A stretch of 64,000 nt of DNA, taken from contig OZ024897.1 of the NCBI GenBank assembly GCA_964017195.1, positions 6,676,360 to 6,740,359 of the forward strand. Direction: 5' to 3'. This DNA is from Siderastrea radians (Eukaryota; Cnidaria; Anthozoa; Scleractinia; Rhizangiidae). Below the pieces are notes generated by a model that saw only the letters and a list, made by a program, of their open reading frames with translations, was not told the origin of the DNA and made no database searches. Of this stretch, positions 13,199 through 22,849 are shown piece after piece (within the stretch, counting starts at the first letter, position 1; each line of letters begins with the position of its first letter). The position numbers and the translations under genes are program-made.

Positions 13199-13217
13199 GA
13201 AGAAAGAAAGAAAGAAG
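13120..13217. repeat. (AAAG)n microsatellite
   Basis: About 95 bp of GAAA/AAAG tetranucleotide repeat with few interruptions. The all-charged and all-phenylalanine frames through it are artefacts of the repeat. Confidence 0.95.
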
Positions 13218-14027
13218 CTCGCATATTTTATTGTCAAAGCCAATAACCAAATATTCAAATCTGCCTTTTTGTCGGCCTTCCATAGACTTTGTCATCCCAC
13301 AAGTTTGTTCAAATAAACAGCTTTAAACAGTAACAACGTAATTAACGTGAAAATTAGCATGCCATATATCCCCCAGCCAGACTGAAAAAACTGGATGTAC
13401 AAGGCTCGGCGGAAACAGTGCGACGCAGAACAAAAGACTCGATCGATGGAAAACGCTAAGAAATAAGTTAATTCTACAATGCAGCCGCCAAAGGGCTTGT
13501 TTCAAACGGTTTGCTGGCTGCCTATTTCCAGAGCAAGGCGCAAATTAGGAAGAAATTCAAATGTAGCATAACGGACAAGCACGCCAGTTTGATACTATAT
13601 TTACGCAAACGTTTAGCGTTTCCAGCGTAGTGAGGAAAGGCGTGCATGTACGTACTTTCGGTCGGTTCTGAACAAGTGCTACATGCCAAGGTCGTTTCTT
13701 ACTCATAACCCCTAAAAATTTTCTCAGTCAAGAATGCGTGCCACTGAACACGTTCGAACGGCCGAACGTGATTCTTAGATTCGATTCAGAGCTTACCGAG
13801 ACCTTGTCACGACTTCTTTTGGAATCCTGTTATCTGATCTGGGATTAAAGCTAAATCATGGTTTTATTTCTTTTCTTTTCAAATGATTTTCCCTGAAACA
13901 AAAACGGGACAAAAACCAAAACTGGAAACATTTTAAACACAAATTTAAGACTAGGTTACTCGTGGTAACTTTTTGATTTGAATTTTGAATTTGGCGTCTC
14001 TTATCCGGGATTAAGGGGGTTAGTTTC

Positions 14028-14234
14028 TTAACCCTTTAAAATACTGACAAGCATCTAATTTCTCCTTACAGTATTACTACTTGATCAAACATACAGGTCA
14101 TGAGAATAAACAAAATGATCGCCAATGATGAAATGTCTTGATTTTGAATCAAATTCTCCCAACTAGTAACATAAGAAATATAAAGAGAATAGTGAGGAGG
14201 ATATTGATGTTAATATTGGGGCTTAAAGGGCTAA
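14028..14234. mobile_element. MITE of the TTAACCCTTTAA family
   Basis: Starts TTAACCCTTTAAA and ends GGGGCTTAAAGGGCTAA. The interior (catgagaataaacaaaatga, then aaatgtcttgatt and gaatagtgaggagg) recurs in copies near 31.7-32.3, 53.6-53.8, 57.4 and 60.2-60.3 kb of this window. Confidence 0.7.
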
Positions 14235-15459
14235 GAAACTGTGGTGCTCCGTCAGTGGGAAAGTGAAACACCAAAATTTGGATTATCACCTCAAGGGCTA
14301 ACTCTGACGAAGGACTAACGCTCGAAAGTGCAGCTTTCAACTTCTCTACGATGGCCAATCTACTTTAACAACTCAATTGATAAATCTAAATTTTTGTTAT
14401 CCGGGATTAATTAGCCATGAAAAGAAGGGTAAAGTTGTACGGAGGGCCGCAAGAAGTCCACCCGACCGGCGTTTAATTTTTGTTGCGACTATAACGTGAA
14501 AGCAGCTACAACCTTTTTTACGAATTGGAAAATAATTTACGAATTTTTTTCCTTTTCTTAATTTAATTTTATATTGGTTCTGATTTCATTTAATAAAAAG
14601 TAAAAAAGCTGCGACCGCAAGTGGCGTGTATTAAGGGGGAATTCTAGTCGGAATTGTGTGATTTATGAAAGAAGTTACGAACGGGAAAAACTGAGGATAT
14701 ACACCAATCCAGATAGTTCGCTATCGGCCACATGAGTACCTTGGGTTGGTATCAGTAGTATCGGTTTATTAATTATTGACTTTAAATTTAAATCTTCCAT
14801 CACCTTCAAATCCTCAATTTTCTTTTTCTCCCATAAAAACTTTTTTAAGCGCTTAAACGTCTTAAAAACAGGGTGTTTTAGCGTAACGCCCACTTTATTT
14901 TCAGGATCCTGCGGCATACACTCCCAGATCGAAGTGGAATTTTACGCGCAATCTTGCGAGCACTTCAAAGATGGACACACGGTGAATTTTTAAGCTGCGC
15001 GAAGGCGTTTCCTAATTTTTAGAGGTGGCTTAGCTTATCAGGGGCTCGGAAACCTTTTTTGTTAGTCGTACCATATAATGTAAGGCTCGTCTCTGAAAAG
15101 ATGCAAACGCCAATTATGTATCATTTCGGCCGCGACTTCCGGACGCGAATCGGCCGAAGTTGCTAACTTTGACAGCTAAAGAGGCCATCGTATTTTTTTA
15201 TTATTATTATTAGTGAATTAATCAAGAAAGTAATAAGGTTTTCATCAGAAACAAGTTATGGGGTCAATCGCCCAGGATAAGACGCGACTTTGCTCTCGGA
15301 TATTATTTTCTCGTTTGCGCAGACTGTTTATGCACAGATCGTACCCATGAGTGCCACTGCGCCCGCGATCTGTGAATGCACTTCCTTTACTTCTCGCCAC
15401 CAATCAACGTCCTCGCTTTTGATTTAAAAGTTATCGTCAGCAGAAAATGGCGCACGCTA

Positions 15460-15467
15460 TGACGTAA
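15460..15467 (+). promoter_or_regulatory. CRE-like site TGACGTAA upstream of gene A
   Basis: TGACGTAA lies about 120 bp upstream of the gene A start codon and matches the half of a CREB/ATF site. A single short match can occur by chance. Confidence 0.25.
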
Positions 15468-15583
15468 CAATGGATTCAGTTACTTAAGACGCGTACACTG
15501 ACAGAAATCTTCAGTTTGCTACTGACTTGCGCAGAGTGAACTTATATTACTTTGATCAAAAGTTTTCTTAATTTTTAGACAGA

Positions 15584-15637
15584 ATGGGTTGCGCTTTCAG
15601 CAGAAGACAGTCAAAACGCTTCTATAAGAAAGCAAAG
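15584..15637 (+). CDS. Gene A exon 1: MGCAFSRR basic/acylation leader
   Basis: Eighteen codons from ATG to AAG, donor GTGAGA, phase 0. An acceptor-like ATTTTTAG lies just upstream (15,571-15,578), so a 5' UTR intron is possible. Gly2 would suit N-myristoyltransferase and Cys3 palmitoylation. Confidence 0.85.
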
Positions 15638-18600
15638 GTGAGAAGAGCTCGGATGGTTATGAAAATTTCTCAAAAAAGCGAGAAAACTCTCGCTTTTACC
15701 GCGATCGCTTGCTCAAACGGTTTTTTAAGCCGTTGGCCTTTGTGACGTCAATGCACGCGCTTTCCAAATTCAAACTTTTGCGCGAGGTCTGGAACGTAGA
15801 TTGCGTTACTGGAAACCTGAGTGAAATAAATGCAACTGATTTAGTGAAAGTGAACATTAAGCTGAATAAAAATCTATTTACTCTTAACATTTGTTTTTCC
15901 AAAATAAACCATTGCAATTGCCGCGAAAAATAATACGAAGTTTTTATCTAGAAGCACGTTACTGCACGACGGCTTTACAAAACGGGTCGAGACCGCCGCA
16001 GGAGCGCGCATATGCCAGTGGAGCTAAGCGCAAAGCCACCAAATGGTTCACAACAGAACCAAGATTAAGTTGGGGTAACAACGTTTTAAAAAAGTTGAAA
16101 TGGAGTCATAGACAGCATTTTCCAACACTTCTTGATATTATTTAATTCGAAATGGCGAGAATCAACGAAGATCGATTCGTTTAATAAACTATAAAGTGCC
16201 CGTGTTTTTTTCTCCAATGCAAACATGAATTTCACCCACCCGTCAAAATACAAAAGTGAACAGTATCTCTCTTGCCCACGTATCTCCCTTATAACACTTT
16301 ATTTACCAGCGCACCAAATTGTCGGTGGCAGAAAACGGGTAAAATCTTCCAGCCCGCTTCAGCGTTCGCGACGGCCCTCCTCGCAGTTCCGAGAAGTTGA
16401 AAAACATATAGACTGGGTTCCGAAACGTTACCTGCCTTTCGTTTGAACAGGTCGGCAAAGCTGAAACCGAATATCCTCAAAAATGTAGTTAGTTTTACTA
16501 GGTAGTTCTGTATTCCGTTCGAAGAATTGAATTTTCAACAACCTTTTCCTTTTAGATATCACGTTATCCCCCCTCCGTTAGTTCAGCTTTCAGTTTTACT
16601 AGGTAGTTCTTTATCCCGTTCGAAGAACTGAATTTTCAACAACCTTTTCCCCTTTAGATTTCACGTTCTTCCCCCGCCGTTAGTTCAGCCGCGGTCAATT
16701 GCCAAGATGTCAAACTTTCCGTGCCGCCTAATAAGCCAGCACTTCCTGACATCAAGTGTCACATGCGCAGGCTTCACGAGAACCTGGGCCAGTTTTCCAC
16801 CCTGGCATTCATGGCCGGAGACAAACTTGGACCAATCCCAGATTGCTTGACTTATGAAGGTAAATCCGATTAGTAACAAAGGAGAGAAAGAAATATGGTT
16901 GTATATGAAACTGTAGTTAAAACTTCAGGGTGGAAACCACAGACTCAGCAGCCTCTGTTTGCGTGGTGTCCTGTGCAGTTTCAATGGATGTATCGGTTTT
17001 TTTTTTCAAACTTGCAAAAATTGAGGTGCAATTTGGGGCCTTCAAAACTGATCAAAATTGAAATAAAAGCTCTCAAAATTACACTGAGCCAGATCGTGCT
17101 ATTTGTTGTTCCGACTTTGCTTTCGTGATTTAAGTATTTTCGAAATAACGGTTATAAATATCATTTTCGCGAGCCTCAAATCGTGAAAGTAAACACAGAC
17201 GAACAAAGCAAAAGAACAAGGCGGTGCGTTTCAGAATTTTTATTTAATTTCAATCAGTTTTGAAAGTCCTAAATTACGTCTTAAGTTTTGCCAGTTTGAT
17301 AATACAACCAAACATTTCTTATTCTTGGTTTTATGCTTACGTCGAGTCCGTTTCACGTCGACCTAGTTATAAACTTTTAATTAATTTTACCATCCATAGA
17401 AGCCATATTTTAAACAAAAATGTTTTATTTGTCTTTTTACTTTGTTAGGCTATCATGAGTATGGCTTCCATATAGTCAACATAAATTCCGATGAATATAT
17501 CAGAGATGTTGAAAGCATGGGTGCTGAGTAAGTCTATTTTAATTGTTTTAATTTTGGCCAATAAGTCATCTCAGTCACATTTTCATTTGCTCAGAACTTC
17601 ATCTATTGGACCCACTTTTTAAGCCTCACCTGAATACAAAGGCCCGTTAAATTACCGATGAGGTTGCTGAGATTCTGCCTCCGACCCGCCTTCAACCTGC
17701 CTTCAACTTCACGATACAGTTTGCGAGTCCGAGTTTTTAAAACTTTTGCAACAACAAAGTACAATACTGGCCCGGGCTAGCTATCAAGAAAAGATAAAGG
17801 AATTAAGATAAAGTGGGAAAATTTGAGAAACGAGACCCTGAAATATATCCCTAACCCGCCTTAAAGGGGCAAATCAAAACTAGGAGCATTTTCTTATACA
17901 CAAAATGGTCTTAGAACTCCAAGAAGAAGACATGAAGCGAATTCTTGAAAGGAGAACAAAACTTGATCAGTTTATAGTGGTTTCTGCTAGACCTGAGGGA
18001 AAACTTGAAAAAAAAAGCGGCCTGATTTTTTTCAAGTTGCAACCCATTTCCATCCTGACCATCCGTGGCCAAAGGCACTTGTTTGCAGTTTCAGTGCACT
18101 AGAAGAGTAGTTTTAAACAAAACTGGACCATTATTTCGAGTTTCCATCAATAAGCATCTTTTTTGACTTCTCAAAATTAATACTGCAAATTGGTGACACA
18201 GCCCCTTTAATTTACTTTTCTGTATACGTACGTGATAAGTAAATCTTATTCCTATGACAGCTGTATCCTTGACGCAGTACGAAATCTGACGACTGGTGAG
18301 AGATTCATTATTATCTACAGAAGCAAGAATGGCGGCCCGGCGTACCTGCCCGATGTCACCATGTATGCACGGGCTATGTTTCATGACCTCGCCACGAAGT
18401 AAGTCAGTCAAAAGTATTATCGCAGTTGCCATTTGAGTGTAAGGAAGCGAGGTTTTGTGACAAATTGCAATTGCATTTTTAATTCCAATTCTAATCTCAA
18501 TCCCAGTGCAATCCTAATTACAATACCATTTCTAATTCCAAATCCAAATCGAATTTCAATTTCAGTTCAGTTCCAGTATCAATTTCAACTTCAATTCCAA

Positions 18601-19633
18601 ATCAAGAGAAGGAAAATGAATTTATTGAAGCCTTATGAGAGAGTTTGGTGGATGGAACTTCTAGTTTCATCACCTAAAATTATAAAGATGAAGGCTAATA
18701 ACTGGAGCCTTGCTTTTCCAACAGTGTCATTTTTCTTATCTATCGCACAGGTTTGGCCCTCAGTTGCTGAAAATCGTGGTATTCAAGCCTTCCTGGTATG
18801 TGCTATGGTGCCTCGATTGTCAGGCACGCACTGGCCGACATTTCTTCAGGTAAGATATTTAATCGAACTTAATCTTCCACGAAGTAGATCTTTGTCCAAT
18901 CACGGAGATATTGCATGAGCAAAGCTGTTCAATTTCCTTTGTGCAACCTTGTCGAAAGACACCTAAAATTATCTTTTCATGCCACCAGATATTCGAAATA
19001 TTTTAAGTGAGCTGTTTGAGCCAAACTTAACTGAGCTCGGCTTAGTGCATATGTTTTACCTCGGAGACAGATTGTATGATAGACAGCTTCTTTGGGGCCG
19101 GGCACGAATATAGAAGCTTTGTGGGCTCAATTTATTTTAGGCGCTTCCCATTTTTGCATGAACAGCCGTGAAGCAGTCCGAACTTTAGCTTGTACGTAAC
19201 TCACCCAGTATTTATATTTTCTTTTCCTTTTTTGCTTGCAGTGAGACTGCGATGGGTAAGCTTAACTTTACCTGCAACGTTTCTAAATTTGCGAAATTAA
19301 CAGGTACGTAAAAACAATCATTATACTGATTGACAGTGAGAGCAATTTCAATCTCATTTTGTTTCCAAGCACTATTGTTCTGGAAATGATCTGGAAGAAA
19401 TATGTATAGTGATTGCTTTGGTTTGACGTTTTTCCGACACATTTCCTATTTTCTTCTAAAGCCCAAGAAATCGAATCTTTCATTTGAATGGCCACATTTT
19501 AGGATTTCATCCCGAGATCAGTCAAACATTAGAAACAATTAACATGTCTCAATATTAAACTTGAAGAGTAAGTCATATAATTTTGTCTTATGTTTCTCTT
19601 TCAGGATTTCCTGGAGAAATTAAGCTTCATTAA
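15584..19633 (+). CDS. Gene A: novel 204-residue protein with MGC acylation-type N-terminus (founder of a two-gene family here)
   Basis: Seven exons join cleanly: 15584-15637, 16658-16859, 17449-17527, 18261-18398, 18751-18849, 19242-19255, 19605-19633 (615 nt including TAA; phases 0,1,2,2,2,1). All introns are GT-AG. I recognise no known domain. The N-terminus MGCAFSRRQSKRFYKKAK has Gly2, Cys3 and a basic patch, the pattern of myristoylated and palmitoylated membrane proteins; this is inference. Conserved blocks, judged against gene B at 43-51 kb, are ENLGQFSTLAFMAGDKL (exon 2), GYHEYGFHI (exon 3), GERFIIIYR and AYLP (exon 4), and FGPQLLK with PSW (exon 5). There is no signal peptide or transmembrane helix, so it is probably cytosolic or at the inner membrane face. 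The structure is secure because a diverged paralogue repeats the exon borders; the function is unknown. Confidence 0.88.
16491..16692 (+). repeat. 101-bp tandem duplication spanning the 3' splice site of gene A exon 2
   Basis: AGTTTTACTAGGTAGTTCT recurs at 16,491 and 16,592. The copies run through the pyrimidine tract, the TTTAG acceptor and about 30 bases of exon (TTAGTTCAG at the end of each). The upstream copy has its own acceptor (about 16,555) but no donor, so it is a potential alternative 3' splice site. Confidence 0.85.
16658..16859 (+). CDS. Gene A exon 2: conserved QFSTLAFMAG block
   Basis: Acceptor CCTTTAG at 16,651-16,657, donor GTAAAT, phase 0 in and phase 1 out. A Ser/Pro/Lys-rich variable part comes first, then the strongly conserved HENLGQFSTLAFMAGDKL and GPIPDCLTYEG. 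The acceptor and the first 30-odd bases of the exon are tandemly duplicated 101 bp upstream. Confidence 0.88.
17449..17527 (+). CDS. Gene A exon 3
   Basis: 79 nt, phase 1 in and phase 2 out, donor GTAAGT. Encodes YHEYGFHIVNINSDEY and an acidic end. It aligns with gene B exon 44,867-44,939, which is two codons shorter. Confidence 0.88.
17861..18210. mobile_element. MITE of the TTAAAGGGGC family in gene A intron 3
   Basis: Starts TTAAAGGGGC and ends GCCCCTTTAA. The interior CATTTCCATCCTGACCATCC and the end GGTGACACAGCCCC match another copy at 41,920-42,226. No coding capacity. Confidence 0.75.
18261..18398 (+). CDS. Gene A exon 4
   Basis: 138 nt, phase 2 in and out. Encodes CILDAVRNLTTGERFIIIYR and later GGPAYLPDVTMYARAMF. 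The gene B counterpart (44,147-44,284) has exactly the same length. Confidence 0.9.
18455..18605. repeat. Degenerate AATTYC simple repeat in gene A intron 4
   Basis: About 150 bp of repeated aattccaattctaat/aatttcaa variants, a low-complexity stretch that makes an artefactual Asn/Ile/Ser-rich reading frame. Confidence 0.7.
18751..18849 (+). CDS. Gene A exon 5
   Basis: 99 nt, phase 2 in and out, donor GTAAGA. Encodes KFGPQLLKIVVFKPSWYVLW and a Cys/Arg-rich end (CLDCQARTGRHFF). Confidence 0.88.
19242..19255 (+). CDS. Gene A exon 6: 14-nt microexon
   Basis: Acceptor TTGCTTGCAG directly precedes TGAGACTGCGATGG, followed by donor GTAAGC. It converts phase 2 to phase 1 and adds Ser-Glu-Thr-Ala-Met-Gly. 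Skipping it would shift the frame of the last exon. Confidence 0.75.
19605..19633 (+). CDS. Gene A exon 7 (terminal)
   Basis: Acceptor TCTCTTTCAG, then FPGEIKLH and TAA at 19,631-19,633. An ATTAAA poly(A)-like signal lies at 19,758-19,763. Confidence 0.8.
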
Positions 19634-21169
19634 ATTACTTTCTTCTTTTGTAATTAATTATTGTATAGGCTGCCAGTATCTCTTACAACCCTCCAGTTTG
19701 TGTGTACATAGTCTTGTGTTGTTCTAATGCGTTATCGAAAGATGTTACAATTCAAACATTAAATTTTTATTTTTAAGGACACCATGAAAATTTCTACATA
19801 AATCAACTGAAGTTTTCGAGCTTTTGTGTTCTTAAAAATGCCATAAAACTACATACTCCTCCTGGGGCTAATTTTCTTTTACGAGCACTTCAAGATGGTG
19901 GCCAATTCAAGTTTTTACAAGAAAAAAATTAAAAAATCTTCAAACCCTTTTCTTGTAAGCATTCAATGCCTTTTCTATGCCGCTTCTCTAAACTTGCACT
20001 ACGGAAATTTATGTTAACTTCTCGAGATGGACGTTTTTACTGTGCATGCCATCTTAGTATAAACTGGTCTACAATAATAATTAGCCAAATATACCTCCTT
20101 AACGTGAACTGTGAACCTATTGCTAAGGCGAAAAAAGTACAACAGTTGTTAATTGTAAATGCTAGACGCTCTATGACTCTGAAAAAGTAAAAAGTTGTTT
20201 AAGGTATAGAAAATTTCAAATGTCCGCCATCTTGAAGTGGGCTTAGCTTCAAAGGAAAAGCCGTAGCCCTTCCACAAAAGTTCTGGCAGCTTATGTCTAA
20301 ATTTTATATATCTGAAAATAGGAGATATTTGTTTCTGGAGGAGGAAATCCATGTGGAAGTGACAGGGGCGCTTTTCGAACATTTTGAAAAATGCTTTGAA
20401 AAAAACTCTTTATCTCTTTTTATGGGCGTTGTTTGAATTCACTTCACTTGTAAGGGGTACCAGGCCTAACAAGTAGTTAGATTTCTAGTGCTTTTTTATA
20501 TCTTTTACCTTTTATCTTTATTGGTGGTAAGTCTAGATTTTAACTTTAAAAGCGGTAGCAAGCCACGAATTATGGCCCCTAAAAGATACGACAAACGCCT
20601 CCGTCACTTGTATATGAGGGTCCCTCCTTCAAGAACTGTATCATTTGTAGTTTTAGTTTGCAAAAAATTAAGATAATTTTATGTAGCACAAATAACTATT
20701 TCTACATTGATGCATAAAAACTGTTTATAAAATGGTTGCACCTAACTATTGGAAATATTACGATATTGTTTTGGTCTTACTTAACGTTTCCAATTCCTTG
20801 TTCTCAACAACTTCTACTCTCCTTATAAGGCTCTACTTATATTTCTGACGAAACACGGGAGATGTCATCTTCTTTGAAAACTGATTTGTTTTAATCTTAA
20901 TGTTACTGAAACATAAGCAATATTTTCTTGGACTCTTTGATGTGAAACTGAACCAGTAATAGCTTAATTCAATAGACAATTACGACCAATTTAGTAACCT
21001 GTTCATGCAAGCTGGAATTATTAAATCGTTTATTTTCCAATTTGTTTTTGTTTTTGTATTGTTTGGAGTTTTAAATAAATTTATTTTTTGCTAAAATACC
21101 TCTTGTGTTTTGTCTTTTCTGGCAACTTAGACCTCTTATAACCGGCCCACTTAAGTCGATAGTATAAGA
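19634..21169. other. Gene A 3' flank; possible inverted-repeat element
   Basis: Non-coding. CACTTCAAGATGGTGGCC (about 19,887) and GTCCGCCATCTTGAAGTG (about 20,221) are inverted relative to each other, suggesting an old hairpin-type element spanning roughly 19.8-20.4 kb. An AATAAA lies near 21,074. Nothing else was recognised. Confidence 0.4.
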
Positions 21170-21770
21170 ATCCCCAACCCTCACCCCCAACCCCCTCCCC
21201 AACTCAACGAAAAGAGCGACTTTGACGACAGCCTGGGACGAGAACCAGTCTCTGAGCATCCGATTTGAGCTGTCTCGTACTTGTTCCAGAGTTTACAGAG
21301 AAACCTCTGTATTAAGTGCACAGGAGTAAATTCAGTGAGAGCATGAGAGTCGACAAGAGAAGCTGGAAGTGCAGGAGAGTTTCAGTTTTCCTTGTTTCTG
21401 TTTGCCTCACCCATTGAGAAAGAAACAGCCTTTTAAGCCAAAAGAGAACAGAAGTGGTGAGAATTCAAATTCCTGCTGTAATTTGACCTGAACCTCTCAG
21501 CTACTGTATTTTGTGAACTCTGGCGCCCTCACAAAGAGTCCGTAATCTGCTCAGATCTTCCTTAGAATCTGTAACAGTTTTACCTTCGTTTGGCCAATTC
21601 ACCTTCCGCTGTCTTATCGACTCCCATATATTTACAATAGTTTTAAACTGCCCAATATATAACTGACGTTGCATTCGTTTCACCACCAGCTGACATACGC
21701 TCCTACCGAGTTCCCAGGTGCTTTTGGTGTATTAACCCTCTCTCTCTCTCTCTTTTCATCACTAAGGACC

Positions 21771-21806
<36 letters not shown>

Positions 21807-22149
21807 TTGATCGAATTAAGTTCGACTTTAGCACGGCAGTAGCACGACTTAGTTTCAAACGTAGTGCTACTGCCGTGCCAAACTCAATTCATAAATTAAA
21901 AAACACTAGAATACATTTTAAAGTTGGCTAAGCCGGTTTTTGCTTTTATCTTTTGTTTTCGGCAACAGCCGTTTTATTCGACTGAATTAAATTCGAGGTC
22001 TGAAACCAAGTCGTGCTACAGTGGTGCTACAGTCCCACTACAGTCTGAATTGAGTTCGGCACGGCAGTGGCACGACGTTTGAAACGGGCCTAACTCTCAT
22101 TCGCTCTCATCGACTGTCCTGTGCTCTCAGGACTTAGTTCTTAACCCGA
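21170..22149. repeat. Dispersed repeat family 'CTCTCGTCAACTC', copy 1, interrupted by a Harbinger-like MITE
   Basis: Segments such as AATCTGCTCAGATCTTCCTT followed by AGAATCTGTAACAG, and GAGAAAGAAACAGCC, recur in copies at 31,200-32,345 and 34,135-34,890. This copy is split by the element at 21,766-22,090 and resumes with TAACTCTCATTCGCTCTC. No protein-coding potential was seen, so the nature of the family is unknown. Confidence 0.6.
21766..22090. mobile_element. 325-bp MITE with TAA target duplication (PIF/Harbinger-like)
   Basis: The left end GGACCGTTTCAAACGTCGTG and the right end, the reverse complement of GGCCCGTTTCAAACGTCGTG, form inverted repeats of about 40 bp. TAA flanks both sides (21,763-21,765 and 22,091-22,093), which fits the TWA target preference of PIF/Harbinger elements. 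The interior holds several more copies of the GTAGCACGAC motif. Confidence 0.85.
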
Positions 22150-22849
22150 AAAGTTGGTCCAGTGCGGCGTTTTTTTCGTTCAATTAAAAGCCGAATTGTG
22201 CGAAGTCAATTTCAACCAGAGACTGTGTACAGCTGCCCCCTCACAAGACTGAGTGTACACATGCTCTAATAAAACTGATTACACTCCAAAAATCCCAACA
22301 TAAAATATCACTCTTTCTAAATTCCAAAAACAAAGATCACGAAAAGAATGAAACTTTTGCCAACTCTCAAAACAAACTAATCTAAAAGAGATTTTTCTCT
22401 GGTAACCGCCGTAGTTAGTGTTCGACTGTTCCGAAAACGAGGGGTACGAGATGGAGGATGAAAAAGATAATAAAAATAAAATAAACTGTAAATAGATAAA
22501 TAAATAAATAAATAAATAATAAAAGGTACTATTAAATTTGGTTAAAATGACCTTAATTTCCAAAGGAAATCTTAAGTCAGTTGTCAACTGTCTCAGGCTT
22601 GCTGTAGTCTGTCTCTCCGCCCTACCCCCCTACTCTCCATTTTCGCCTCCATCTATGGAGTAGGGAGAGAGGGCGAAGAGAAGGCAGACATCAAGAATTT
22701 GCTTAGAACTAAATATTTTCGAGTTTCAACCCCACAACCCGCGTTCTCGGAACAATCTACGGGTATTTCACAACTTTTTCTCCTGCCACATGGTGTACGG
22801 AATCACAATAAGAAATAAGCAAGGCTGAGCTCGATCAAGCCAAGTAACT
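22150..22849. other. 3' flank of the HEPN/NB-ARC/TPR gene
   Basis: Non-coding. Contains an (AAAT)n run near 22,483-22,520 and an imperfect hairpin at about 22,605-22,690 (GTCTGTCTCTCCGCCCT against AGGGCGAAGAGAAGGCAGAC). No polyadenylation signal can be assigned with confidence. Confidence 0.4.

Larger units (their letters stand above)
11721..15583. other. Intergenic region between RIMBP (minus) and gene A (plus), divergent promoters
   Basis: No convincing exon in nearly 4 kb. It contains an (AAAG)n microsatellite, one 'CCCTTTAAGCCC' MITE copy (14,028-14,234) and AT-rich unique sequence. The two flanking genes are divergently transcribed. Confidence 0.5.
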
